This document shows positions 7,167 to 22,008 of a stretch of 64,000 bases of DNA, piece by piece (positions within the stretch are counted from its first letter, which is position 1; every line of letters begins with the position of its first letter). Made by a program: the position numbers and the translations under genes. This DNA is from Marimonas arenosa (lineage in GTDB: Bacteria; Pseudomonadota; Alphaproteobacteria; Rhodobacterales; Rhodobacteraceae), in the NCBI RefSeq assembly GCF_030848945.1, contig NZ_JANHAX010000001.1, positions 124,001 to 188,000 of the forward strand, in the 5' to 3' direction. Under the pieces are notes generated by a model. That model made no database searches, was not told the DNA's origin, and saw only the letters and a list, made by a program, of their open reading frames with translations.

Positions 7167-9200
7167 TTAGCTCCGCCGCCGGCGCCGGCCGCCGCGGCCT
7201 TCGCCGCCGCCGGTGTTGAAATTCACCTGCGGCAGGGCGACAGCGTTGTTCAGGATCGGGAAAGGCTCGGCCGAGTTTGGCAGGGCCGAAGCGTTGACGA
7301 AGTGCTCCTGGAAACGCGGTTCGACGGCGGTTTCTATCTTCTCGATCCGAAGCACGGTTTCCTCGATTTCGCCACGCGCGGTACGGTTCAGCAATGCAAT
7401 GCGAGCGCCGGTGCCGGCGGCGTTGCCGGCCGAGGTGACCTTGTCGAGCGGGCAGTCGGGGATCATCCCCAGCACCATCGCGTGCTTTGGCGAGATATGG
7501 GCGCCGAAGGCTCCTGCCAACACGATGCGGTCGACGGTATCGGTGCCGAGCTTGTCCATCAGCAGCCGGGCGCCGGCATAGAGCGCGGCCTTGGCCATCT
7601 GGATGGCGCGGATATCGGGGTTGGTGACTGTGATGCGGGGGACGTCGGCACCGCCGTCCCAGAGCACGTAGGAATGGGTGCGGCCGTCCGGGATGCAACG
7701 CGGCGTGCCGACCTGCTCGGCCGAGCCAATCAGGCCGGAGGCATCGACGATACCGGCCAGACGCATTTCGGCGATCGCTTCGATGATGCCAGAGCCGCAG
7801 ATGCCGGTGATTCCGGTGGCGGCGATTGCCTGTGCGAAGCCGTCCTCGTCGGACCACAGGTCGCAGCCGATGACGCGGAAGCGGGGATCCTTGCTGGCCG
7901 GGTCGATCTCGACCCGTTCGATGGCGCCCGGCGCGGCGCGTTGGCCGGCGCTGATCTGGGCGCCCTCGAAGGCCGGGCCGGTGGGCGAGGAGCAGGCGAG
8001 CACACGTGTTTTGTTGCCGAGCTGAATCTCGGCATTGGTGCCGACATCGACGATCAGCACCAGATCGTCTGACTTGTCGGGGGCCTCGGACAGGGTGACG
8101 GCAGCTGCGTCGGCGCCGACATGGCCGGCAATACAGGGCAGAATATAAGCCCGCGCCGCCGGGTGCAGCGACAGGCCCAGATCGGCAGCGCGCAGGTGCA
8201 GCGCGTCCGAGGTGGCCAGCGCGAAGGGGGCCTGGCCGAGTTCGTAGGGGTCGATGCCGAGAAACAGGTGGTGCATCACCGGGTTCATCACGAAAACCGA
8301 ATCCATGACCAGCCCCTTGTCGATGCCGGCCTCGGCGGCGATCTGGGTGAACAGCGCGTTCATGCCGTCGCGCACCGCGTCAGTCATTTCCTGCGCGCCG
8401 CCGGGGTTCATCATCGCGTAGGAGACCCGGCTCATCAGGTCCTCGCCGAATCGGATCTGGGGGTTCATCAGGCCGGAGGAGGCCACCACCTCCCCCGAGC
8501 GCAGGTCACATAGATGCGCCGCGATGGTGGTCGAGCCGAGATCTACGGCAAGCCCGTAGACCGCACCGTCATAGAGCCCGGGCCAGAGATGCATGATCCG
8601 CGGACGGTCGTCGTCTTCGCCGGTGTGCAGCGCGGCGGTGACTTTCCAGGCGCCTTTGCGCAGGGAGGGTTGCAGCGCGTGCAGAATGTGAAGATCGGCT
8701 TTCACATCTTTGATATTCCACTGTTTTTTCAGGGCGCGGATCAGCCGCTCCAGGTCGCCAGAGGGGTCGTGCATGTCGGGCTCGTCGACCTCGACATAGA
8801 AAAGCCGCACCGAGGGGTCCATGGTGATGTCGCGGGCTTCGGCGCGCTTGCGCACAACCTGTTTGTGGACCTGGGATTCGGGCGGCACGTCGATGACCAC
8901 GTCCTTGAGGATCTGGGCCTGGCAGCCAAGACGGCGGCCCGGCGTCAGCCCGCGTTTCTGATCGTAGCGCTCCTCGACGGCGTTCCAGTCCGACAGCGCG
9001 TCGGCGGCCACGGTGACGCCGTGCTTGGGGAATTCACCGTAGGACGGCGTGACCTGGCATTTCGAGCAGATGCCGCGGCCACCACAGACCGAGTCGAGAT
9101 CGACACCGAGTTGACGCGCGGCAGTGAGCACAGGGGTTCCGACCGGAAACCGGCCGCGTTTGCCGGAGGGGGTGAAGATGACGAGGGGATCGTTGCTCAT
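7167..9200 (-). CDS. RamA-like corrinoid reactivase: [2Fe-2S] ferredoxin domain plus ASKHA ATPase domain
   Basis: 677 residues. The N-terminal ferredoxin-like domain has Cys39, Cys45, Cys48 and Cys93, the C-x5-C-x2-C...C pattern of a [2Fe-2S] cluster. The rest is the ASKHA (DUF4445) domain, with phosphate-binding segments VDLGSTT, VDVGTNAEI and LAGAFGAHISP. Proteins of this type (RACo, RamA) use ATP to reduce inactive cob(II)alamin in corrinoid proteins. The probable client is the corrinoid protein at 47086-47790. The C-terminus is a Gly-rich linker ending in five arginines (672-676), which is not needed for either domain. A 9-base inverted repeat lies 49 bases upstream (9249-9279). The gene is convergent with the orphan gene. 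Confidence 0.88.
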   Translation of the reverse strand: MSNDPLVIFTPSGKRGRFPVGTPVLTAARQLGVDLDSVCGGRGICSKCQVTPSYGEFPKHGVTVAADALSDWNAVEERYDQKRGLTPGRRLGCQAQILKDVVIDVPPESQVHKQVVRKRAEARDITMDPSVRLFYVEVDEPDMHDPSGDLERLIRALKKQWNIKDVKADLHILHALQPSLRKGAWKVTAALHTGEDDDRPRIMHLWPGLYDGAVYGLAVDLGSTTIAAHLCDLRSGEVVASSGLMNPQIRFGEDLMSRVSYAMMNPGGAQEMTDAVRDGMNALFTQIAAEAGIDKGLVMDSVFVMNPVMHHLFLGIDPYELGQAPFALATSDALHLRAADLGLSLHPAARAYILPCIAGHVGADAAAVTLSEAPDKSDDLVLIVDVGTNAEIQLGNKTRVLACSSPTGPAFEGAQISAGQRAAPGAIERVEIDPASKDPRFRVIGCDLWSDEDGFAQAIAATGITGICGSGIIEAIAEMRLAGIVDASGLIGSAEQVGTPRCIPDGRTHSYVLWDGGADVPRITVTNPDIRAIQMAKAALYAGARLLMDKLGTDTVDRIVLAGAFGAHISPKHAMVLGMIPDCPLDKVTSAGNAAGTGARIALLNRTARGEIEETVLRIEKIETAVEPRFQEHFVNASALPNSAEPFPILNNAVALPQVNFNTGGGEGRGGRRRRRS

Positions 9201-9248
9201 CGCATGCCTTTGCTGCTGTTGCGGTTACCATAGGGGCTTTGCAGACAG

Positions 9249-9279
9249 GGAAAAGATGCGGAGCGGCATAATCTTTTCC
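9249..9279. promoter_or_regulatory. Inverted repeat upstream of the RamA-like gene
   Basis: Perfect 9-base arms GGAAAAGAT and ATCTTTTCC are separated by 13 bases. The site is 49 bases upstream of the RamA-like start codon, in a 185-base gap between two genes that both read on the minus strand. It could be a regulator operator or an RNA hairpin in the leader. A run of U does not follow in either direction, so a terminator is less likely. Confidence 0.4.
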
Positions 9280-9385
9280 GGTTGCGGCATTTTCCGGGCG
9301 TTCGCGTGGGTCGAAAGGCAGCAACGGACAGGCCGAACCCGCGCGCTCCCCGAGGTTTTTCGGTCAAATCAAGGGGACGCCGACG

Positions 9386-11926
<2,541 letters not shown>

Positions 11927-11927
<1 letters not shown>

Positions 11928-13084
11928 TGACCCCGGGCGCGAGGGTTCAGGCGGCGATCGACTGCCTTGACCGGATTCTGGCCGGAGACCCGGCCGAAAA
12001 GGTGCTGACGGGCTGGGCGCGCGGCGCGCGCTATGCCGGCTCGAAGGACCGCGCGGCGGTCCGTGACCATGTCTATGACGTGCTGCGGCAGAAACGCGCC
12101 TGCGCCGCGCTGGGCGGTGGCGAGGGCGCGCGGGCGCTGATGATCGGGCTGATCCGGTTGCAGCGTGCGGATCCCGCGGCGGTGTTCACCGGCAAAGGCC
12201 ACGCCCCGTCAGTTCTGACCGCCGAGGAGCTGCGCACCGGTCAGGATGCGCCGCCGCCGCAGCCCGAGTTGCCCGACTGGCTGTTGCCGCAGTTGGAAGC
12301 CCGCTATGGCGGCGACCTGGCCACCGCGCTGGCGCCGCTGGCGCGGCGGGCGAACGTGTTCCTGCGGGTCAATTTGCGCAAGGCCGACCGTCAAGGCGCG
12401 ATGGCGGCTCTCGCCGAGGAGGAGATCCCTGCGGAACCGGCGGAGTTGGCGCCGACGGCGCTCAAGGTGACCGCGGGGGCGCGGCGGATCAGCCAGTCGC
12501 GAGCTTATCGCGAGGGGCTGGTCGAGCTGCAGGACGCCGCCAGCCAGGCAGCGATGGAGACACTGCCGCTGCGCGATGGCATGACGGTACTCGACTACTG
12601 CGCCGGCGGTGGCGGTAAAACGCTCGCCCTGGCCGGGCGGGCGCGGGCGACCTACTATGCCCATGACGCCAACCCGCAACGGATGCGCGACCTGCCGGCA
12701 CGGTCGGCGCGGGCCGGAGTGACGGTGCGGCAACTGGCGACGGAGGAGTTGGCCGGGCAGGGGCCGTATGACCTGGTGCTCTGCGACGTGCCCTGTTCGG
12801 GCAGTGGCACCTGGGCCCGCGACCCCGATGCCAAATGGCGCCTGACGCCCGAGCGGCTGGCGGCGCTGAACACCATCCAGGACGAGATCCTCGACGCCGC
12901 GGCAGCGCTGGTGGCCGAAGGCGGACTGTTGGCCTACACCACCTGCTCGCTGCTCGCGGTGGAAAACGAGGGGCGCATCGCCGCGTTCCTGGCGCGACAT
13001 CCGGACTGGACGTGCTGCTTTTCCCGTCAATGGCACCTGTACGACGGCGGTGACGGGTTTTTCGTGGCACACTTGATCCGGTAG
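11927..13084 (+). CDS. rsmB: 16S rRNA m5C967 methyltransferase family protein (RsmB-like)
   Basis: 385 residues. An N-terminal NusB-like helical region is followed by the Rossmann methyltransferase domain. The SAM-binding segment is DYCAGGGGKTLALA; the two cysteines of RNA m5C methyltransferases are in DVPCSGSGTW (Pro-Cys motif) and TTCSL (Thr-Cys motif, nucleophile). RsmB methylates C967 of 16S rRNA; other members of the NOP2/RsmB group modify other sites, so the exact target is inferred. The start ATG overlaps the guaB stop by one base. Confidence 0.88.
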
Positions 13085-13157
13085 CAATTCCCGGTAAAAA
13101 TCAACCAATGGAAGATTTTCGACTGCGGTTAACGCGACTTTTACCATTCCATCGGCA

Positions 13158-15563
13158 TTGTCGGTGCAGGATTCGTCTGAGGGGTTGATTTCTTTGGCCT
13201 ATGCGGCGCTAACGCCAGGACAAGTGACGCGCACAGCGCTGGAACTTCGCCCGCGCGCCGGGGTGATTGCGATCCTGGCCGGGCTGTTTCTCGCCGCGGC
13301 CTTCCTGCGCGGCAGTGACCCGCTGGGCCTTGCGTTCTGGCTGGCGGGCGGCACGCTGACCGCGCTCGTGGTGGTTATTTTTTTGCTGATCGGATTGTTC
13401 CGGACGCGCAATCGGCGGGCTCAGGCGGCGGTCTCTGAATTCGTCGCACATGATTCCGCGCCTTGTTTCGTGACTGCCGACGATGGCGAATTGTGGTACG
13501 TCAACGCGGCCGCCCGGACCCGCTTCGCCGGCGAGGCAATGACGCTCGCGGCACTTCTGGGCGATGTCTTCGCCAGCCCGCAGGCAGTGCTGAGCCGGTT
13601 GCGGTTGCTGGCCGAGAAGCGCGGCGCGGCGCGCGAGGATATCGTGACCCGGCGGGGCAAGGTGCGGCTCTCGACCCATCGGCTGGCCGGCGGTGACTAT
13701 CTCTGGCGTTTCGAGGAGATCGGCCCGCGGCCGGACGCGACGGCACCCGAGGGGATCGTGTTTCCCGCGCTGACCATCGCCCGCAACGGCACCGTTTTAT
13801 TCATGAACGAGGCGGCCCGAGACCTGGTGGGCGAGCGGGTCAAGGCGGTGGAGCGGCTGTTTCCCGACCTGCCGATCCGGCCCGGCGCGGTCAATCTGCT
13901 GACCACCGCGGCAGGGCCGAAACCCTGTTTTCTTGTCGAGCGTCAGCTGGCGGGCGACCGTCGTGAACTGGTCCTGATCCCGGCGCAGGAGGTCCCGCGT
14001 TCCGCCGAGACGGACGACGCTGGTGACTGGTCGGCGGTCGAGGCGCTGCCGGTACCGCTGTTGAAGATCGCCCCCGACGGCGCGGTGCTGCGCTCGAACC
14101 GGCTGGCCCGCGACCTGTTGGGACAGCGGACATGCGAGGGCGTGCACCTGGCGACGCTGATGGAAGGGCTGGGGCGTTCGCTGACCGACTGGCTGTCGGA
14201 GGTGGCGACCGGGCGCGAAACCAACTCATCGGAATTCTTGCGTGTGGTGCGCGACGATCGCGAGGTGTTCGTCCAGGTTATGCTGAAACGGGCCTCGGAC
14301 CCGGCCGACCCGGCGCTGGTGGCGGTGTTGAATGACGCGACTGAGCTGAAAACGCTGGAGGCGCAGTTCGTGCAGAGCCAGAAGATGCAGGCGATCGGCC
14401 AGCTGGCCGGCGGTGTGGCGCATGATTTCAACAATCTGCTGACGGCAATTTCGGGTCATTGCGACTTGCTGCTGCTGCGCCACGACCAGGGTGACCCGGA
14501 CTATAGTGACCTGGTACAGATCAACCAGAACGCCAACCGGGCGGCGGCGCTGGTCAGCCAGTTGCTGGCGTTTTCGCGCAAGCAGACCCAGCGGCTCGAG
14601 GTGCTCGACCTGCGCGATACGCTGAGCGACCTGACCCACCTCCTGAACAGGCTGGTGGGCGAGAAAGTCGTTCTGACGCTGCACCACGACCCCAAGCTGC
14701 GCAGCCTGCGTGCAGACAAGCGCCAACTCGAACAGGTGGTGATGAACATCGTTGTCAACGCCCGCGACGCCATGACCGAGGGCGGCGAGATCCGCATCGA
14801 AACCTGCAATATCAGCTATGACGCCCCACAGCGGCGGGATCGCGCGACGGTGCCGCCGGGCGACTATGTCTCAGTGGAGATCCGCGACGAGGGCACGGGC
14901 ATTCCGTCCGACAAGCTCCAGAAGATCTTCGAGCCGTTCTATACCACCAAGCGCACCGGCGAGGGCACCGGTCTGGGTCTGTCGACGGCCTACGGCATCG
15001 TCAAGCAGACCGGCGGCTTCATCTTCGCTGACAGCGCGCCCGGCAACGGTTCCTGTTTCACCCTGCTGTTTCCGGCCCACCGGGGCGATCAGCCGGGCGA
15101 GGCCGGGCAAACCGTCGCGCCGGAACCGGCGGCGGTCTGTTGCGAGCCGCCGACGACCGCGGCCGGTCCCGAGACGGATGCCGCGGCGAGGGAGGAGACT
15201 GGGGGCGTGATCCTGCTGGTCGAGGACGAGGCCCCGGTGCGGGCGTTTGCCTCGCGGGCGCTTCGCCTGCGCGGCTATACCGTAATCGAGGCCGAGTCGG
15301 CCGAGGAGGCGCTGACCACGCTGGCCGAAACCGATCTCGCGGTCGATGTCTTCGTCACCGACGTGGTGATGCCCGGTTTGGACGGTCCGAGCTGGGTCCG
15401 CAGGGCTCTGGAAGACCGGCCTGACGTGCGGGTGGTGTTCGTTTCAGGCTATGCCGAGGACGTCTTCAGGGAGGGCCAGGCCGCGATCCCGAACGCGGTG
15501 TTCCTGCCGAAGCCGTTTTCTCTCAACGAGCTGACGGACACGATCCGGCGCCAGCTTCACTGA
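13158..15563 (+). CDS. cckA: Hybrid sensor histidine kinase CckA
   Basis: About 800 residues. Two N-terminal membrane segments (about 33-80) are followed by two or three PAS-like sections, a HisKA domain with H422 in GGVAHDFNNLLTAISGH, a HATPase domain, and a C-terminal receiver with Asp735 in VTDVVMPG. The H-box wording and domain order match CckA, which feeds phosphate through ChpT to CtrA in alphaproteobacteria; in this group that pathway controls motility and gene transfer agent genes. The start is uncertain. TTG 13158 gives the longest frame, GTG 13164 is close by, and a TTG at about 13194 has GAGGGG placed upstream of it. Confidence 0.9.
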   Translation: MSVQDSSEGLISLAYAALTPGQVTRTALELRPRAGVIAILAGLFLAAAFLRGSDPLGLAFWLAGGTLTALVVVIFLLIGLFRTRNRRAQAAVSEFVAHDSAPCFVTADDGELWYVNAAARTRFAGEAMTLAALLGDVFASPQAVLSRLRLLAEKRGAAREDIVTRRGKVRLSTHRLAGGDYLWRFEEIGPRPDATAPEGIVFPALTIARNGTVLFMNEAARDLVGERVKAVERLFPDLPIRPGAVNLLTTAAGPKPCFLVERQLAGDRRELVLIPAQEVPRSAETDDAGDWSAVEALPVPLLKIAPDGAVLRSNRLARDLLGQRTCEGVHLATLMEGLGRSLTDWLSEVATGRETNSSEFLRVVRDDREVFVQVMLKRASDPADPALVAVLNDATELKTLEAQFVQSQKMQAIGQLAGGVAHDFNNLLTAISGHCDLLLLRHDQGDPDYSDLVQINQNANRAAALVSQLLAFSRKQTQRLEVLDLRDTLSDLTHLLNRLVGEKVVLTLHHDPKLRSLRADKRQLEQVVMNIVVNARDAMTEGGEIRIETCNISYDAPQRRDRATVPPGDYVSVEIRDEGTGIPSDKLQKIFEPFYTTKRTGEGTGLGLSTAYGIVKQTGGFIFADSAPGNGSCFTLLFPAHRGDQPGEAGQTVAPEPAAVCCEPPTTAAGPETDAAAREETGGVILLVEDEAPVRAFASRALRLRGYTVIEAESAEEALTTLAETDLAVDVFVTDVVMPGLDGPSWVRRALEDRPDVRVVFVSGYAEDVFREGQAAIPNAVFLPKPFSLNELTDTIRRQLH

Positions 15564-15822
15564 CACGGCGCATCGGCGGCGATGGCAAGGGATGCGCTGA
15601 GCGCCCCGAGCGCGGGTGCGGGACGGCGACGCCGGGCTGGCCCGGGTGGGCGGCGTATCCGGCACGGGTGGCCGGGGCGTGGCCGATGCCTCTCCTGGCG
15701 AGGCAGGTTTCGCACCTCGCGCCGCATTCGACCCTGCATGGTCGGGCAACCCGGATCGTACAGGCTCGGGCAATCCCGGTGGCCCGTGCCACCTGGAGCC
15801 GGGACGACCGCGGCGACCCGCG

Positions 15823-16419
15823 CTATTCCGGTGCAATACTGTCCCAGAGAGCGAAATCCGCAGCGCAGGTGGCGCGCAGGCGGGCCTCGTTCTCGAGCGA
15901 CAGGGTGAGGTCGGCAGGCGGCGAGACATTGAGCCGCGGCAGCTCGACGGTCTGGCCGAGCCGCTGTTCGAGGAAGCGCAGGAAGGTCTGCATCTCCTCG
16001 TAGCGGAAGAAATGCGTCACTGCGGTGCCGTTCGGCCGCGGTTCAACGAACTTGGCCTGAGACCCGACATTGGCGAAGACCTCGCGCGGCTCGGCCAGAT
16101 AGCCGTTGACGAAATCCTCGAAGCTGAGGCCGCGCGTCGATTGCGGCGAGCCATCAAGGAATGGGCGGCCGCGGTAGCGGTACCAGCTGCCCAGCCAGCT
16201 GACCGGCTCGCGGATCACGGCGGCGATGTCGACATCCCCCACGAATTTATCCACCATCGGCCGGAAGTAGCGGTTGTAGCGATAGAGCGGCGCGTGCTTG
16301 AGATCGGGAGGCTCGAGAACGGCGATCGCCGCCTGCGGCGCCAGCGCAGCCTCGATTGCCGTGGTTCCGGTCTTGGGCACTGACAACAGAACGAGCTTCG
16401 CCTTTGAAAACACGAGCAT
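15823..16419 (-). CDS. Sulfotransferase-like protein
   Basis: 198 residues. The N-terminus has the 5'-phosphosulfate-binding loop SVPKTGTT (about residues 13-20) of PAPS-dependent sulfotransferases. The segment [15 protein letters not shown] (about 89-103) fits the 3'-phosphate-binding region (RxPxxxxxSxY). It is shorter than many sulfotransferases, but both cofactor motifs are there. The acceptor could be a glycan or a lipid; no neighbouring glycan genes help. It is divergent from recA. The 259 bases between cckA and this gene's stop contain nothing I can assign. Confidence 0.75.
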   Translation of the reverse strand: MLVFSKAKLVLLSVPKTGTTAIEAALAPQAAIAVLEPPDLKHAPLYRYNRYFRPMVDKFVGDVDIAAVIREPVSWLGSWYRYRGRPFLDGSPQSTRGLSFEDFVNGYLAEPREVFANVGSQAKFVEPRPNGTAVTHFFRYEEMQTFLRFLEQRLGQTVELPRLNVSPPADLTLSLENEARLRATCAADFALWDSIAPE

Positions 16420-16519
16420 TTTCGTTTCCTCCGTGGCCGGTCGGAAAATCCGGTCGCGCGTAAACTACTCTTTAACCATTCTAGAAAAAAGTGGAGGCAG
16501 GAAAAAATTCAGTTGAAAT

Positions 16520-16534
16520 GTTCTCTTTTTGGTC
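16520..16534 (+). promoter_or_regulatory. Candidate LexA (SOS) box upstream of recA
   Basis: Reads GTTC, seven bases (TCTTTTT), then GGTC. The alphaproteobacterial LexA box is GTTC-N7-GTTC; this copy departs at one position of the second half. It is 86 bases upstream of the recA ATG, a usual place for autoregulated SOS control. A perfect box of the same type with a T-rich spacer occurs at 47981-47995. Confidence 0.55.
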
Positions 16535-16620
16535 CCATACGAAAGTCAGGCGGAACAAGGCATGAACAAAACTCCGGATTGCTGCCCGCGGGTGGCTGTG
16601 AAATAAGAAAGGCGACAGAG

Positions 16621-17703
16621 ATGGCAACGGCAAAAGTTCTCGAGATGGACAAGGGCAATTCCGACAAGCAGAAGGCGCTCGACAGCGCACTGGCGCAGAT
16701 CGAACGGCAATTCGGCAAGGGTTCGATCATGAAGCTCGGCTCGGAAAATGCCGTGCAGCAGATCGAGTCGACCTCGACCGGTTCGCTGGGGCTCGATATC
16801 GCCCTGGGCATCGGCGGCCTGCCCAAGGGCCGGATCGTCGAGATCTACGGACCGGAAAGCTCGGGCAAAACCACACTGACGCTGCATTGCGTAGCCGAAG
16901 AACAGAAAAAGGGCGGGGTCTGTGCCTTCGTCGATGCCGAACATGCGCTCGACCCGCAATATGCCAAGAAACTGGGGATCAACCTTGACGAGTTGCTGAT
17001 CAGCCAGCCCGACACCGGCGAGCAAGCGCTGGAGATCACCGATACGCTGGTGCGCTCGGGTGCGGTCAGCATGGTGGTGGTCGACTCGGTCGCGGCCCTG
17101 ACGCCGAAAAGCGAGCTTGAGGGCGATATGGGCGATTCCAGCGTCGGCGTGCAGGCCCGGCTGATGAGCCAGGCGATGCGCAAGCTCACCGGTTCGATCT
17201 CGCGCAGCAACTGCATGGTGATCTTCATCAACCAGATCCGCATGAAGATCGGGGTGATGTTCGGCAGCCCGGAAACCACCACCGGCGGCAACGCGCTGAA
17301 ATTCTATTCCAGCGTGCGGCTCGACATTCGTCGCATCGGTGCGGTCAAGGACCGCGACGAGGTGATCGGCAACCAGACCCGCGTCAAGGTGGTGAAGAAC
17401 AAGGTGGCACCGCCGTTCCGCCAGGTGGAATTCGACATCCTCTATGGCGAAGGGATCTCCAAGACGGGCGAGTTGATCGATCTCGGCGTGGCCGCCGGCG
17501 TGGTGCAGAAATCGGGCGCCTGGTATTCCTATGGCGATGAGCGCATCGGCCAGGGCCGCGAGAACACCCGCCAGTTTCTCAAGGAAAACCCGGCCATCGC
17601 GCTGGAGATCGAGGACAAGATCCGGGCGGCGCACGGGCTGGACTTCGACATGCTGGCTGGTCCCGACGGCGACGACACCGAAGACGCGCTGCTCGACGGC
17701 TGA
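16621..17703 (+). CDS. recA: Recombinase RecA
   Basis: 360 residues from the ATG at 16621. Walker [11 protein letters not shown], Walker [10 protein letters not shown], and loop L1/L2 regions with the [14 protein letters not shown] segment are all intact, followed by the acidic C-terminal tail ([12 protein letters not shown]). RecA forms the strand-exchange filament on single-stranded DNA and triggers LexA self-cleavage. A LexA-like box lies upstream and a strong hairpin terminator lies directly downstream (17726-17751). The frame extends upstream to 16513, but family N-termini begin at the chosen Met. Confidence 0.98.
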   Translation: MATAKVLEMDKGNSDKQKALDSALAQIERQFGKGSIMKLGSENAVQQIESTSTGSLGLDIALGIGGLPKGRIVEIYGPESSGKTTLTLHCVAEEQKKGGVCAFVDAEHALDPQYAKKLGINLDELLISQPDTGEQALEITDTLVRSGAVSMVVVDSVAALTPKSELEGDMGDSSVGVQARLMSQAMRKLTGSISRSNCMVIFINQIRMKIGVMFGSPETTTGGNALKFYSSVRLDIRRIGAVKDRDEVIGNQTRVKVVKNKVAPPFRQVEFDILYGEGISKTGELIDLGVAAGVVQKSGAWYSYGDERIGQGRENTRQFLKENPAIALEIEDKIRAAHGLDFDMLAGPDGDDTEDALLDG

Positions 17704-17725
17704 TTCCCCTAGAAAAGACCAGTTC

Positions 17726-17751
17726 GGGCCGCCTGATCGGGCGGCCCTTTT
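17726..17751 (+). terminator. Rho-independent terminator of recA
   Basis: An 8-base-pair stem GGGCCGCC/GGCGGCCC with a short loop is followed by TTTT. It starts 23 bases after the recA stop codon and ends recA transcription before alaS. Confidence 0.88.
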
Positions 17752-17854
17752 GCGTTCCGGGCACGGCGCGGCGTCAAGCCCTGTGGACAGGGGCGGGGCT
17801 TGGGGATAAACCCGGGCTTTGAACCGCAGATTGCTGCATGAGAGAGCCCGCACC

Positions 17855-20527
<2,673 letters not shown>

Positions 20528-20528
20528 G

Positions 20529-20816
20529 ATGGGAGCACTCTGGATTGCGCATGTGACGGTCACCGACCCGGACGCTTATGGCAAATATGCCGAGCTGGCC
20601 GGGCCTGCGATTGCCAAGCATGGCGGCGCGTTCATCGCCCGCGGTGGGCGGTTCGTGCAGCTCGAAGGCAAGGAGAGGCCGCGCAACGTGGTGGCGAAGT
20701 TCCCCAGTGTCGAGGCGGCGGTTGCCTGCTACAATTCGTCCGAGTACCAGGAAGCGTTGAGTCATGCCCGTGGGGCATCCGAGCGCGAGTTGATGGTGGT
20801 GGAAACCTCGGAGTGA
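20529..20816 (+). CDS. DUF1330 domain protein
   Basis: 95 residues, a single ferredoxin-like alpha+beta domain typical of DUF1330 (dimeric alpha-beta barrel superfamily). Characteristic parts are the opening HVTVTDPDAY, the central GGRFVQLEG and FPSVEAAVACYNSSEYQ. The biochemical role of the family is unknown. The ATG is one base after the alaS stop, with GGAGGATGAG overlapping the alaS end as ribosome binding site, so it is probably co-transcribed with alaS. Confidence 0.88.
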   Translation: MGALWIAHVTVTDPDAYGKYAELAGPAIAKHGGAFIARGGRFVQLEGKERPRNVVAKFPSVEAAVACYNSSEYQEALSHARGASERELMVVETSE

Positions 20817-20860
20817 AGGCCCATATCTGACGGGTGATTGTCTCGTCGAGGGAGCCTGCC

Positions 20861-21406
20861 ATGATCCGACTGCTCGGTGTCTTAATCCTGTTGTTGCAGC
20901 CAATTCTGGCGTCGGCCGAGGACTTGAAGGCACTGGAAAGCCCGACGGCGATTGTCCTGATGCGGCACGCGCTGGCGCCCGGGACGGGCGACCCCTCAGG
21001 TTTCCGGATGGACGATTGCACGACGCAGCGCAATCTTGATGACCGCGGACGCGATCAGGCGCGGCGGATCGGTGAGCGTCTGCGCACGCAGGGCATCGGC
21101 TTTGATGCGATCTGGTCGAGCCAGTGGTGCCGATGCCGGGACACGGCGGCGCTTCTGGGCCTTGGCCAAGTGGCCGAGGTGCCGGCGCTGAATTCCTTTT
21201 TCGCTGACCGCAGGCAACGCGATCCGCAGACCAAGGCCGCTCTGGACAAAATCGCGGCGGTGTCAGGGCGGCGGCTGCTGTTGGTCACGCATCAGGTCAA
21301 CATCACCGCTCTGACCGGTATCTATCCGCAGTCGGGCGAGATCGTGGTGACGGAATGGCGCGACGGGGCGCTGGAGGTCACCGGCCGGATCCTGATCGAT
21401 CCGTGA
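20861..21406 (+). CDS. Secreted histidine phosphatase superfamily protein
   Basis: 181 residues. A signal peptide (about 1-19, ILASAED) precedes a phosphoglycerate-mutase-like domain. The catalytic RH motif is present as MRHA (R35, H36) rather than the usual RHG. The second His lies in LVTHQVNIT, and the acidic partner region is present (IWSSQWCRCRDTA). It probably acts as a periplasmic phosphatase; the substrate is unknown. The start ATG 20861 follows GAGGGAG; the frame upstream to 20834 has no signal sequence. Confidence 0.8.
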   Translation: MIRLLGVLILLLQPILASAEDLKALESPTAIVLMRHALAPGTGDPSGFRMDDCTTQRNLDDRGRDQARRIGERLRTQGIGFDAIWSSQWCRCRDTAALLGLGQVAEVPALNSFFADRRQRDPQTKAALDKIAAVSGRRLLLVTHQVNITALTGIYPQSGEIVVTEWRDGALEVTGRILIDP

Positions 21407-21467
21407 CGCCGGCTGGCTTTTCCGGGCCGCCTTCCTCGCGGGCTGGTGTCGGTTGGCCCCCTTGGGC

Positions 21468-21947
21468 TCAGAGCAGCAGGTCTTCGACGATCTGCGATAG
21501 AAACTGGGTTTTTCCCGAGGTTCCGGACTTGCGATAGATTGCGGTGCTTTGCACACGAACAGTGCTTTCGCTGGTGTTACGCAGGCGCGCGATTTCCACA
21601 AGGGGCAGGCCTTTAAGGATAAACCAGGCGACCTCGGCTTCGGCCGGGGTGAGGGCGAGGCGAGCGAAATAGGCATCGACCTCTTCTGAAAACTTACCGG
21701 CGGTGAGGCGCAGGGCGGAGTTGGCGCGGGCGATCTCGCGTTGGGCCGACAGCGCGAGGCTGACGCCGAACCCGGCCCCGAGGACAAGCCCCAGCACGGC
21801 ACCGATTTCGATAACTTCGCGCCACTGCCAGCGCAGGGGCAGCGTGGGTAAACCAAAAATCGACCCCAGAAGTTCCCAGAGAAAATAACCGCCGCACAGG
21901 CTCTGCACGGCGATCAGGGTCCAGACAAGGGCGGGGCGCTTGATCAT
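21468..21947 (-). CDS. Membrane-anchored LuxR/GerE-type transcription regulator
   Basis: 159 residues. The N-terminus holds two hydrophobic segments (about 5-27 and 43-66), so the protein is tethered to the inner membrane. The C-terminal third is a GerE/LuxR helix-turn-helix: LTPAEAEVAWFILKGLPLVEIA followed by STVRVQSTAIYRKSG. Between them is a short linker with no sensor domain. It is on the same strand as, and downstream of, the two secreted low-complexity proteins at 22009-22791, so it may control them. The start is the ATG at 21945-21947; the upstream extension is antisense to the Gly/Asn repeat. Confidence 0.75.
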   Translation of the reverse strand: MIKRPALVWTLIAVQSLCGGYFLWELLGSIFGLPTLPLRWQWREVIEIGAVLGLVLGAGFGVSLALSAQREIARANSALRLTAGKFSEEVDAYFARLALTPAEAEVAWFILKGLPLVEIARLRNTSESTVRVQSTAIYRKSGTSGKTQFLSQIVEDLLL

Positions 21948-22008
21948 TGGGCGCCAACGCGCTGACGGAATATGGCGTGGGTTCGGGAGATCCGCGGGCC
22001 CTTTCGCT

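Noticed and set aside
15564..15822. Plus-strand open frame extending from the cckA end into the sulfotransferase gene
   Set aside because: It has skewed composition, is antisense to the sulfotransferase-like gene, and shows no domain.
16455..16480. CtrA-like TAAA-N7-TTAA upstream of recA
   Set aside because: One half-site is off consensus and there is no supporting evidence that recA is CtrA-controlled.
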